In this document: positions 25,085 to 36,200 of the stretch, one piece after another
Position numbering within the stretch: position 1 is the first letter of the stretch
Layout: each line of letters opens with the position of its first letter
DNA from: Enoplolaimus lenunculus
Taxonomy: Eukaryota; Nematoda; Enoplea; Enoplida; Thoracostomopsidae
NCBI GenBank assembly: GCA_030248215.1
Contig: JASANG010003550.1
Coordinates: forward strand, 1 to 64,000
Direction: 5' to 3'
DNA length: 64,000 nucleotides
Position numbers and translations under genes: made by a program
Notes under the pieces: model-generated
Databases searched by the model: none
Told to the model about the DNA's origin: nothing
What the model saw: only the letters and a program-made list of their open reading frames with translations

Positions 25085-25930
25085 TTTTGCCATCCTGCAA
25101 ATTTTAACCTTACTTGTAACTCATCGAACACCATTTGCCTTTCCTAAAACTTTTTATCTCTTCCTTTCCGCATGAACTGGTTACGATCCTGTAGCCGTCG
25201 AGCACGTGGAGTCGCGAAGTTCACAGATTTTGCGTGCTTTCAATAATTGTTGCGTGTTTAGAGGGCTTTTGCAACCTCCCGCCACGCGTTTTAAAACTAA
25301 GCCAAGCCTTACGTTTCGAACAGGGTTCATATAGGTCTGGCCTCTCTCCCTAAATACACTAATTGAATCAAACTGGAGCCTTATATGCGAACCCAGCCCT
25401 TTTGTCACATTTTCTCAACAGCTCCACGTACGTTTGATTCAACCTAAACACTTTAACATTTTTACCTAGAATATACAGAAAAATGTATAATACAATGTGT
25501 TTTAAACGAATTCTTTGCTACTCAGCTACTGAAAAATTAACGAAAATAATTCAGCAAACTAAGAATTTTTCGCAAAAGGTGCAACATGATTTTCAGGGCG
25601 GTATGAAAAATGTGTCTCGCATGCAAACGTTTCAAATCCGGTCAGAAGATTATTTTGTCAACAAGCAGCAATCTACACGTAGGGAGTCGACTCCTTCACC
25701 CGACATCACACGTACTTGCAGGAACTGATTAACACAGCCGGAGCAGCCACACCGCGGTTTGGGGAGGCTATCCGAAACAGGAGCCTCAAACCCTACAAGA
25801 CGTTAAAGAAAAAATGTGAAAAATATTTCCATCATCGCAAGGGATCACCGTCCTAACGAAATTTTAAACAAAAAAATTTGAAAAATTGATCATCGCAAGG
25901 GGCCCCCATCCCGGAATTTTTGGGAGTCAC
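25085..25930. other. Stretch with weak coding signal
   Basis: A plus-strand frame at 25483-25728 is followed in another frame by a segment including LQELINTAGAATPRFGEA. The two could be parts of one broken mobile-element protein. I recognise no family and claim no gene. Confidence 0.2.
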
Positions 25931-25934
25931 TCAA

Positions 25935-26375
25935 GTCTATTCCGGCACTGCTGATTATACCGTCTCCTCTGAACTTTTTGGTGGGCACCCAAGCCTATTC
26001 CGGCACTGCTGATTATACCGTCTCCTCTGAACTTTTTGGTGGGCACCCAAGCCTATTCCGGCACTGCTGATTATACCGTCTCCCTGAAATTTTTAAGGGG
26101 AACCCAAGCCTATTCCGGCACAGCTGATTATACCGTCTCCCTGGAATTTTTTTAACGGAACCCAAGCCTATTCCGGCACTGCTGATTATACCGTCTCCCT
26201 GGAATTTTTTGAGCGGAACCCAAGCCTATTCCGGTAATGCTGATTATGCCGTCTCCCTGGAATATTTTGAGGGGAACCCAAGCCTATTCCGGCACAACTG
26301 ATTATACCGTCTCCCTGGAACTTTTTGGTGGGAACCCAAGCCTTTTCCGGCAATGCTGATTATACCGTCTGACTA
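25935..26375 (+). repeat. 58-bp tandem array
   Basis: About seven and a half copies of a 58-base unit containing CCTATTCCGGCACTGC and TGATTATACCGTCTCC; the first copies are nearly identical and later ones more diverged. Confidence 0.9.
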
Positions 26376-26948
26376 CTCAGTAACAGTTGGGTCCAACATA
26401 GACAAACAAAGTCTTTTATCAATTGGTTTACATTCAGTGATTTGAAAGTTTCATTTATTCTTCAATGTTTGTTATTGCATTTTATACGCCGCTCCCGTGG
26501 GTATTTTTAAAGTTAATACTCACGTTTTACGTAGAAGCCGTAGTCAGCTTCCAGCTGCCATTATTAAAACAGACAATAAAATGTGGAAAATATTTCTTTT
26601 TGAACTGGCCGATTTTTACTTAATGAGACACTATTGATATTAAAGCTAAGCGCTTTTTCGACTAAAAACACTGTGCACACAAAATGAACAGCTAAAGAAC
26701 AAAACTTAAATGTTTGCCAATTTATGACAGAAACGCAGATTTTTGAGCTGAAGGGCACAATTTGAAACACCGTGTTTTATGCTTGAATACGAAATGTTAC
26801 TCCAACAGTGGGGACGTATACAAACAGGGGTATCGACAGTATTTGTACCCTCTCGAAATTTTTGGAGACAAAAAAAGCGCTTAAAACTGGCATTGAAACA
26901 ACCCGATAGATTTTAGAGGTCGGAAAATTTCTTCTATATGAGACTATA

Positions 26949-27110
26949 CAGTGCAAAAATGCTGAGTCAAATGACTCTCCCCGAAATGGGCTTTTCGGGA
27001 CTACACAACCTGCGAATGTGACTCTGACGGAGTCGAATTTAACTCAGTTTGTGTAGTCCTGAAAAGCCTATTTCAGAGAGAGTCAATTTGACTCACCATT
27101 TCTTGCAGTG
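26949..27110. mobile_element. Hairpin MITE with CAGTG ends and TA flanks
   Basis: Nearly a perfect palindrome: left CAGTGCAAAAATGCTGAG, right end its complement, arms of about 70 bases rich in GAGTCAAATTTGACTC, and TA on both sides. CAGTG plus TA is typical of Tc1/mariner elements. Confidence 0.8.
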
Positions 27111-27402
27111 TAGACTCGTGATACAAAATACTAGTTACGCCCCTGTCAAATGGTAGTGCTGCACGTGTGCAGTGTTGGTCGTCAAGTTGAAGGGGTTTAT
27201 CTATACAGGTTTACGATGTCGTCGGTGCACGAACTCGGACAACGCCGGATCGCATCGTAACATACTGAAATAGTCAAAGAGCATAGCGCCATGTTAGCAG
27301 TTAGATTCACGGTTAAAGTTCCTTTTTAGTTTCAACTAAACTAGAACTAACAGCCCTGTTTTCTTCAATACATATTGTTTTAAAAGTAGACGAACCAATA
27401 AA

Positions 27403-27525
27403 GCGTAAAGAATGAGCATATTCCTAAGCTGAAGCCTTAAGCCAAGAAAAAATTTAGTCTAAACGTAAACTTACTCTTTTCTAGTATCTCAGAAAAACGT
27501 TCCACCCCTGATCTTTACATGGGCC
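27403..27525. mobile_element. Right half of a foldback MITE
   Basis: CCTAAGCTGAAGCC core followed by the canonical right end GATCTTTACATGGGCC; the left end is missing. Confidence 0.6.
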
Positions 27526-27632
27526 GAAATTTCAAACAGTTTTATAAATACAAAACAATTTGATTAATTTTCAACGTGGTTTAGAATTAAATCAGTTTGT
27601 AGAATCAAGAGTCGACGACTATTTAGACAAGA

Positions 27633-27929
27633 TTGTGCAATTTTCTAAAATATGCGTACCACTCAATGTACCAGTGGTTGTTGCATTTTTATACACCCCC
27701 TCATCTGAGGAGAGGGCATAGATTAGATGCACAACACACAAAACAAAAGACGAAATGATAATGAGGTCAAAAATATGTAAAGCAGACAATTATTTTTGTT
27801 ACGTATTTTGTTAGCATTTTTCCAAGTTCGTTATTTCAACCGCAATACCTAAATAAGGGCGGTAGGCCAGAAACACAACGTGCGCTGGGTACATTTTTTT
27901 CTACATAGAATACACCCAGTTGCATACAC
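27633..27929. mobile_element. Second copy of the GTGTGCAA-ended MITE
   Basis: Shares both ends (ATTGTGCAATTTTC, CCCAGTTGCATACAC) and the inner TGCGTACC / CAATGTACC blocks with 21340-21609; diverged inside. Confidence 0.6.
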
Positions 27930-27958
27930 TTTTTATAAACAGTATCATGTATTCTTGC

Positions 27959-28384
27959 TGTAGTAACCCGATTAAGAGGGGGTAATTAGAGTGAAGTCAC
28001 CATTTTGAGTCCCAATCAATAGGAGTCAGTATCCCTAATAAAAGTCCGTAAGCGGACAGAGTCCCTAATCATTAATTACAGTCCATGAATGCGAATCATC
28101 CCTAATTATAGCGTAGCGCATAAATGACTCCAAGACCAAATTAAGTTGAGTTCGAAACCTTAAAGCGTACTTAAGTTTGTAACCTTTCATTATCGCTCAA
28201 GCTATTGACACAAGACAAATCAACGTTTATTTCAACGCATAGTTGCACTACCGAATATATCGGTAAAGAAGGGAGCCTGAGGGTGGGTTAAAAATAAATA
28301 ACAGTCCGTAACCGAATAACAAAGAACGAACCCTCGGGAGAGGCCAAATAAATATCACTCTCCCCTCTTATTCGGGTCACTACA
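27959..28384. mobile_element. MITE with TAGTGACCCGA ends
   Basis: Left end CTGTAGTAACCCGATTAAG and right end CTTATTCGGGTCACTACAG are inverted repeats. Copies of the left end occur at 46127 and 47130. The 130 bases beyond the right end (to about 28510) recur inverted at 46975-47130, so the repeat may be larger than the terminal repeats suggest. Confidence 0.65.
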
Positions 28385-28789
28385 GTAGTAGAGCGCGCAT
28401 TTCTAGATCAATTGTAATAATGTTTACTAGTCAGCCGGCTTTGCGCAATGCGCAAAAGTTACTTTGGAAAGTTGCCCAAACCACGAATGTGGGGCATTCC
28501 AACATTGATTATCTAGATTTATACGATATTGTTTTTTATTAAGGCAACATACTATTATAAAATGATAATGATCTATATTAGATTGTAAAACTAGGATTAA
28601 CTTTGCCAAAATACTAAACGTCCAATTAATTTTACTGGATTAACAAATTTTAAACCAATATTCGAATGAATTCCGTAGCTTGCTGGCTGTATACTATCTA
28701 TAGTTTCATTCGAAACTAAATTTAACTTTTAGGAGGTAACGACATACAAAAAACGGACCTTTGCACAAGGGGGAGGGCATTTAAAACAA

Positions 28790-31733
28790 ATGGGCCAAGT
28801 TTGTGCATCATGCGGACTTTTTGACAAATTAGGTTTACGAATGAGACCCAGTGCGACCATGGACGAAATTGACCAATTACATCAAGCGTTAAATATTGAC
28901 GAGAAATTATTTATTCAACATTCGTGGAATGAATTGATTGAGTTGAGTCCTGATTTTGAAGCAATTCGCACCCATCTTGCACAAAATAGTCATCCTGTGG
29001 CGCGATTAGTTGTGAACGCTGCAAGTCAACTGATGCTCGGACAGTCCGGAGTGCGAATTCGAGAACAATATTTCTCTGTGATTGAATTGTTGAATAGTAA
29101 AGTTTGGTTCAAATTTTTCGATATTTAAAACGATTGATTGTATCAGTTGTCAACAAATATTTATTTCTTAAATTTTGAACGTTTGAACGTTTTATCAAGT
29201 ATACGGAAGAATGTCCACTATGAGAGAGATAAAGATTACTTAGAGACTTGTTAATCTAGGCTTAGGCTAATGCATACACATATTCGTAGGCTAAGTTTAG
29301 GTATACATTTAGGCGTAGGTTTAGGTACACATTTAGGCGTAGGTTTAGGTATACATTTAGGCGTAGGTTTAGGTATACATTTAGGCGTAGGTTTAGGTAT
29401 ACATTTAGGCGTAGGTTTAGGTATACATTTAGGCGTAGGTTTAGGTATACATTTAGGCGTAGGTTTAGGTATACATTTAGGCGTAGGTTTAGGTATACAT
29501 TTAGGCGTAGGTTTAGGTATACATTTAGACGTAGGTTTAGGTATACATTTAGGCGTAGGTTTAGGTATACATTTAGGCGTAGGTTTAGGTATACGTTTAG
29601 GCGTAGGTTTAGGTATACATTTAGGCGTAGGTTTAGGTATAAATTTAGGCGTAGGTTTAGGTATACATTTAGTCGTAGGTTTAGGTATACATTTAGGCGT
29701 AGGTTTAGGTATACATTTAGGCGTAGGTTTAGGTATACATTTAGGCGTAGGTTTAGCGGGCAGTCTCTGCAACAGTTAACATTGGCCGTATGCTTTTTGC
29801 CAAACATCAAACCACTTGTGATAAATTAGATATCCGTTTCCAATTTCGGCATTGAAACCAGTCGATTTCCATTGCTGATTTAATGAAAAATTAATGTTAG
29901 TTTTTATTGGAGCACTATTTTGCCTGCTTGAAATATTCTAAGTGTTAGCATTAAACGCGTTTCAAAGTCATTCAGTTCACATGATATACACTGGAAAAAA
30001 TGGTGTGTCAAATTGACTTTCTCAGAAATAGGCTCTACGGGACTACACAAACTGAGTCAAATTTGACTCCGCCAGAGTCAAACGTGCGACTCAATGAGTT
30101 GAATTTGATTCTGGCGGAGCCGAATTTTGACTCAGTTTGCGTAGTCAGAAAAAGCCTATTGCGCGAGAGAGTCAGTTTGTTTCACCATTTCTTGCAGTGT
30201 ACGGTCAAGGGTGGTTTTATTACGGTTTCGCCTCGTTTCATACGCTCTATTTGGTTCTTATAACACTGTAAAACTTCACAAGTTGCAATTTGTGTTAACA
30301 AAAAAGCGCATGTATTCTAAGATGTTCTCTGTTGAACGCTTTGAAATGCCTTAGAATCGCGTAAAGGTAGCCACATAAACATTGTATCGCAAACAATGAA
30401 AACTTGTATCAGTTCACTACTTGTATATCTAGTAGCTCAAAGAATAATTTAGATCAAAGCGAAAATATTAAGACTTGGGTTTGCGCAAAGCGTAATGCTC
30501 TCAAACAAAGTTGCAGGTTTTTTTGACTGGTTTCTTTGCAGACATGAAAACCAAATGCATTTAATCAGTTTAACCCCTTCTGACATTGAGTTGCCTATAG
30601 GCAACTCAGCCCAGTGTGTACACGTTAAATAATATATATCGCAACGTGTTTAACAATTGCAACACGTATACATAGTACTATATCACCACAAGACGTGAGA
30701 GCCCCCTCGGGCTCGAGCGTCAAGCTCCTATAGCTGAGTGGTGATGGTATACGCCTCCCGTAACTGGAGTTTGAATCCTAGCATAAAAGTATGTCTCAGG
30801 GGAAATGAAAATATTCATGTGAGAACGGGTTAAGGGTTACGCTATACGTAACGTCCGGCGCCGTCCGTCATCATGCATCACCTGTTTGGCGCCGTCCGTC
30901 ACTGTGCGTCAACCGTACGGCACGGTCCGTCGCTTTCTGTACGATATCGCATGGTGACGGACGGCGCCGTACGGGTGACGGACGGCGCCGTACGAATGAC
31001 GGACGACGCCGTACGAATGACGGACGGCGCCGTACGAATGACGGACGGCGCCGTATGAATGACGGACGGGGCCGTACGAATGACGGACGACGCCGTACGA
31101 ATGACGGACGGCACCGTACGAATGACGGACGGCGCCGTACAGATGACGGCGCGCGCCGTACGCATGACGGACGGCGCCGTACAGGTGACGGACAGCGCCG
31201 GACGGTATCGTGCAAGTGGACGGACGGCGGCGAGCGTCAAAAAAGTATAGCGCAACACTAATACGGTTGTTGCACAGCATTTTTAAATATTTACAACATG
31301 CATCATCCACATTGAAACCTCGTCAAATTTAAAATTACCCATGCATTAAACTCTTCTGCACTGTGAAATTTTTAAAACGCAATAGCTTGTTTGATTTACA
31401 GTAACAATGAAAATAATGTTTTATATTTCAGCAATAATTATGGTTCATGGCCTAGACGATACCGAGACTACAATCTTATGTGAAGAATACGGCCAGGATG
31501 ACGCAGAACGTGAAATTCGTTCTAATCCGTTAGACGGGTGCCGATGCGGTATACACGAAGCTGCAGTGTTTATGCATATGCTAATTGCATATTTTACTGA
31601 CACTAAGCCACAACAAACAATTATGGTTAACGCGTGGCGTCGTTTTGCAGCCACTTCAATAAGCTCGATGCGTGATGGAGCATACTGGGCCGAAGAGAAA
31701 TGGGGTGTTCATTTACATAATCATATGGAATAA
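28790..31733 (+). CDS. Probable membrane-anchored globin-like protein
   Basis: Two exons, 28790-29096 (307 bases, phase 1) and 31432-31733, spliced at a GTAAAG donor and a TTTCAG acceptor, give 202 residues. The N-terminus MGQVCASC suits N-myristoylation at Gly2 with palmitoylation at Cys5 and Cys8, as in globin X-like proteins. A globin-like pattern follows: Ser-Trp at 45-46 in the A-helix position, a stretch matching helix E with LDD closing it (about 89-112), and an [13 protein letters not shown] stretch fitting helix H. Aligning by eye puts Gln93 at the distal E7 position and Asp126, not His, at proximal F8, so classical haem binding is doubtful. The intron falls in the E-helix region, where some globin genes have a central intron. 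An acceptor-like ACTTTTAG ends about 57 bases before the ATG. AATAAA lies at 31814-31819. The gene structure is well supported; the globin assignment is an inference from pattern and could be wrong. Confidence 0.6.
29294..29758 (+). repeat. 24-bp minisatellite of TTTAGG-type units
   Basis: About nineteen near-identical copies of a 24-base unit made of TTTAGGTATACA and TTTAGGCGTAGG halves, in the intron of the globin-like gene. The flanks (TAGGCTTAGGC before, AACATTGGCC after) match the foldback MITE family, so the array arose inside such an element. It is open in several frames on both strands only because 24 is a multiple of three. Confidence 0.9.
29989..30199. mobile_element. Second hairpin MITE of the CAGTG/TA family
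   Basis: Same arms as 26949-27110 (GGACTACACAAACTGAG near the centre) with TA flanks; inside the intron of the globin-like gene. Confidence 0.75.
30570..30833 (+). mobile_element. TTAA-flanked MITE with tRNA-like promoter
   Basis: TTAA on both sides, inverted ends CCCCTTCTGACATTGAG and CATGTGAGAACGGG (piggyBac-type), a 20-base palindrome GAGTTGCCTATAGGCAACTC near the left end, and a tRNA-like segment with an A-box match (TAGCTGAGTGG) and a B-box-like GTTTGAATCC. Lies in the globin-like gene's intron. Confidence 0.8.
30953..31215. repeat. 21-bp CpG-rich tandem array
   Basis: About twelve copies of a 21-base unit, GACGGACGGCGCCGTACGAAT, with degenerate copies in inverted orientation just before it (30855-30950). 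It is very rich in CpG in an AT-rich neighbourhood, and sits in the globin-like gene's intron about 220 bases before exon 2. Confidence 0.9.
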
Positions 31734-31813
31734 AACTCGTTCGTGTTGTTTTTTTTAATTATTCGTCAAACTGTCTTTTTCATTTTAACTGTAAAAATTG
31801 TCCAATAATTTGT

Positions 31814-31819
31814 AATAAA
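31814..31819 (+). terminator. Poly(A) signal of the globin-like gene
   Basis: AATAAA about 80 bases after the stop of the globin-like gene, with no further exon seen before the MITE that begins near 31893. Confidence 0.6.
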
Positions 31820-31892
31820 AGTATCCTTTACCAAAAAAATGTGTTATAAATATCTTGCATATGGCAACCGTCAGAACATTCAGTAGTTGTAG

Positions 31893-32155
31893 TAGGGTGT
31901 AACGGATAGTAAAAATAACGAAAACGGATTATGATCGAAACAACGGAAACGGAAAACGGCTATTAAAGTATACAAATTTCAAATAAGTTTTATTTTTCTG
32001 CCTACAATTGACACGTGCAAGTGTTTACTGGGCTTTCAAAATTTTGAAGAAAAAATTTGTAAGTAATTTTGAACGCAAAAATAAACCAATTTTTGTATTT
32101 TTATAATGGAAACGGATACGATTTTTATTGGAAACAGATATCCGGTAACACCCTG
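31893..32155. mobile_element. MITE with AGGGTGTAACGGATA ends
   Basis: The left end TAGGGTGTAACGGATAG is inverted at the right as ATATCCGGTAACACCCTG; AACGGAAACGG motifs lie at both ends. No clear target duplication. It begins about 75 bases past the globin-like gene's poly(A) signal. Confidence 0.65.
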
Positions 32156-32159
32156 GTTT

Positions 32160-32620
32160 TAGGCATTAATATTCAAAAGGGTACCGCCGCAGATCTTCCG
32201 GCTCTGGCACAAAATCGATCTCCGGCTCCGATAGAATTCCTGCCGGTGAACCTGATAATTTCGAATAGTTTTTACAAAATGTTTTCGAGCGTTTCGTTCA
32301 TTTTTGTTACAATCGTGAAGAAAAAAATTCCGAAATTTCGTATAAAACCAAAGATAAATAACACTCTGCAGATATTTGCTAAAATCAGCAATCATTTTAC
32401 GCTCATCAAATCAACACTTAAAAAATTTATATATCAACAAAACTTTAAAAGAAGCTAAGTGGCGCTGCAAATTTCCGATACCTGCTTGCAGCATATTTTT
32501 TATTTTGAACTGCAAGGAATAAAACACTAAAATTATTAATAAAATCATACGAAGTAGATATATATAGGCCAAAAATGCCCTAACGTTTTCGAAGAAATTT
32601 TTTTCGTAAAACAATCTCAG
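32160..32620. other. Intergenic stretch, repeat fragments only
   Basis: AT-rich with a short GCCGCAGATCTTCCGGCTC piece resembling the CCGG-rich MITEs. No gene seen. Confidence 0.35.
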
Positions 32621-32624
32621 AAAG

Positions 32625-33150
32625 TACACCAGTCGAAATAAACGTTTCAATAATACGGCCAATATTACCCTAAAGACAGTCCCATCTTCCCGGGACAGCA
32701 ATGCACCAGGAGTACACACAAAATATAATTGGGACAATGGGACAGTTGGGACAACGAGCACAGTTGGGACATCGGGACAGTTAGGACAGCGGAATAGTTG
32801 GGGCAGCTGAGACAGTTGGGACAACGGGACAGTTGGGGCAGAGCAGTTGGAACAGAGGGACAGCTGGGCTCACAACAAGGTAAAGCTAAGCAATTCATTA
32901 TTGGAATACTTACCTGCTCAGCCTTAGTGCTAGTTTTACTGGGGGTCAGAGGATGCTGCAACCCCCTACTCAAGAAAAGTACACACTGCCCCTACTGCAC
33001 CATATTCTCGGTACTAAATAATATATATTTTTATATATTATATATTATATATATTTGGCTGTGCATATGTAAACAGGAGTGCATGTTTGCACTCCTGTTA
33101 TATTGTTGTCCCGGGACAGCATTTATAGTAACTTCGGCCAATAATACTAT
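32625..33150. repeat. GGGACAGTT minisatellite inside a possible MITE
   Basis: Degenerate units of about 9-12 bases (GGGACAGTTGGGACAAC) fill about 32725-32880. Flanking CCCGGGACAGCA occurs on both sides (32697 and 33108), with ACGGCCAAT and CGGCCAATAAT towards the outer ends. The right edge is close to the RSL1D1 stop at 33218. Confidence 0.6.
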
Positions 33151-33217
33151 AGATTAATGTTGACGAACATCCAAATATAGTCCGTTTCCCGCCAGTGCAC
33201 TTAATATAATTGCAAAA

Positions 33218-36200
33218 TCAATTCTCTGTCTTCAATTTCCTTTTCTCCCTATTCTTTTTCGGTAAATCTGTAGATATCCGTTTGGCTTTTCCTGAAACAG
33301 CAAGTAAATGCTTCATAATGATATTGAAAAATCAATTATTTATAGTTGTTTCAGTTTTAAAGTAATTGTATGCATAACCGTTTTCTGGTACGAAAAATTT
33401 CCATAAAAACTGGCCAGAAATAGTTTACATGAGCTGCTACAAGAACTTCGGTAACGTTGCAAGTACGGAACAGTATAAAATTAGAAATCAAGGTATAAAC
33501 ACAAAAATTAGCTGAAACGATGTCCAAACTACGTACGTTCTTTGACGCTGCTGCGTTATTTAATATATAAATAGCTTACGCTTCTTGATGTTCGACCTTT
33601 TATCTGACTGATGTCTCCGCTTGCGTAGCAAATGTTGTTTATCGATTTTCACGTCTAACTCTGTGCCGCACTCCTGGCCACCTGTTAAACCAAGCAAACA
33701 TAGAAATTAAAAGTTTTACAAAGAAAACTCAGTAATTTGCGCCTCTGCTAATGGCGCATAAGAAAACATAAACATTGCAGTAATTAAAGCTCGATGGTGC
33801 AAATGTGTACCTACAAGATCGTTTTAGTCATTCTTCGCAAAACCAACTAGAATAACAAGAACACTAAAATTAATATTAAACAAAGGATTATTGTAAAATG
33901 TTATAGTACAATTTAACAAAGAAATTTCACTTAAATGATACTTAGATTACTGTAATAAGACTAACTTAAATCTAAAACACGCGCACGTCCATCAGGATAA
34001 ACTCTGACAGTAGCCTTATGCTTCTTGCTGTCGGCAAGTGTTGTCACTTCATCCTCAACAGGCGAAATATTCTTTTTACTAGGCGCAGGTAAAACAACCA
34101 AATTTGAAGATTCTAAAAACCCAGTGGTATGCAAATAAAACAGTTATTATGATCAATGTACTTGGAACGTTTACAAAAACAACATCGACTAGTTGATCGC
34201 AATTTATTTCATTGAAATGAGACGAAAACTTTTAAATTTACAGAAGAAGCTGAGATACCGCAGTAACTATTGTCTGAAGGTAAAACACAATTTTACACAA
34301 AACAAGCCAGATTTAATTAAAGGACTTGCATGGTATTAATAAACCTGGTATACTATAAAATACATTAATGAGGCAAATCATTGATGTTGCACATGAACGA
34401 CAAAGTATACCCGTTATCACTAAAATAGCGTTAAATCATGCCAAACACTATTATACTAAAATACACCACTAGAAAATTGTCGAAACAAGTAAACAAACAA
34501 ACAAACAAATAAACAAACGAACAAATAAAGACACAAACAAACAAGCCTAAACAAACAAACCAAACATACCGAACGAAACGTAGACAGGCAGTAACGGTGA
34601 ATTTGGAGTAGATAAATGCAGCGATCGGACATTATAGGCACCGCCTGGAATCTTTTGTTCGAAACTGTTCACGATTGTTGAAATATTTTCACACAGATGC
34701 TCCACTGATTGATTTAATGAGCCACAGCGCACAGAACTATAAAATATTAAAGTTGATTTACCACTGCAACACTCCGAAACAGTACCAAACGGACTAAACG
34801 AATGATAACCAAAACATAAACTTTGGCAATACATGTGTCATATAGCAGTCTAAAAACTGCAACAAATATTTATCTTTCCTGCCAATTACATATTTTGACA
34901 AACGTCTAACATTTTCGAAATAAATTGTCACGGTTGGTAGTACAGAACCCCTTAGGTATAACGATTTTAAGATAAGATTAAATATTAAATTTTTATCCCT
35001 ACACTAACTTACCAACGATTGCCTGTCGGTTTTAATGTCATATAAGCAGAAGACAGCGCTTTGGTGATTTGAGCATTAACATTTCTACCCAAATTAATAG
35101 GAATCGGCAATCTGAAGTATACGACTTTCTAATATAATATTATGCAGATGCAATCAGTCACAAAAATAAATACATATATCGACTGAACCAATTCATAAAA
35201 CGAGTTCTTTCACAGAATTATATATTTTTAACTGGAAATAAACATACTCCCAACCAGTAATATACGCACAGCGCGTTTGCTACAAGCGAGCTTTTGATGC
35301 CACTCAATAACAAAAGCAAAAGTTCCCCATTATTGATACATGTTTTTCTAAGTCAAAGCTAGGGCTTAGGCTTAAGACAAATCTAGGTTAACCCTGAGCT
35401 TATTCCCGAGTCCAAGCCTATTATATCAATACCGTCATTATATGGGGATTTATTTGTGGAGGAAAAGCCAGTAAGTACTTCAATTCGCACTTATGCCGTA
35501 CTAAATACCGCAGTACAAACCAAACGTAGGCCCACAACTTTCACACACTTTGAAGAAGCATGAAATGCTTTGCCCAGATTACGCGCAATTAACGGTTGCA
35601 CTCGAGCGTCTACGAGAAAAATATCGAATGCAGAACACAATTTCCTTTTTGCTTCGTACGTTTTGTATTCACGTTTCAACTGCCGTAATGCAATGATCTA
35701 CAACGCGTTATTTATATTAATACAAGTCGTACTAGTGCTATGCTGTACAGTATAAAGCATCATATCTACAATTTTAAATGTTTTTACTAATTAAACCAAG
35801 CGACTTCGCGATACAATATGAAGGAAAGGACTACAACCAAGAATTGTCAGTATAGGAAGCAGAAACATATTTATAGAACAGTAACGAAAAATTACTTTAA
35901 CACAAATTGTATTTATGTTGTGCATAACTGTTTATGCGCGCGGGGGCGGGAGCGGAGCGGCACGAGTACTGCGTAAGGGGGGAAATTGCGGTCCTGACAT
36001 TTTTTATGCTTTATAATGATTAGTTTGCGAGCTATAAATTCGTTTAAACGAAGCTACTAACTTTATCTTTTACGGTTTTAAATCGAAACACAAAATAAGA
36101 ACGAATAGCGCCTACATTGTACAAACACAGTATGTCTACCAGTACTAAACGCACCAAATTGCACTGTATATATTGTATTTCGTCTGAAAAAATCAAATAG

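Noticed and set aside
29251-29810. Open frames of 169-182 residues on both strands, rich in KPTPKCIP or LGVGLGIH repeats
   Set aside because: They are the 24-bp minisatellite read in several frames; 24 is divisible by three, so no frame meets a stop. The array lies in an intron.
30871-31310. Arg-Pro-Ser-rich open frames of 110-130 residues
   Set aside because: By-product of the 21-bp CpG-rich array, open in several frames on both strands.
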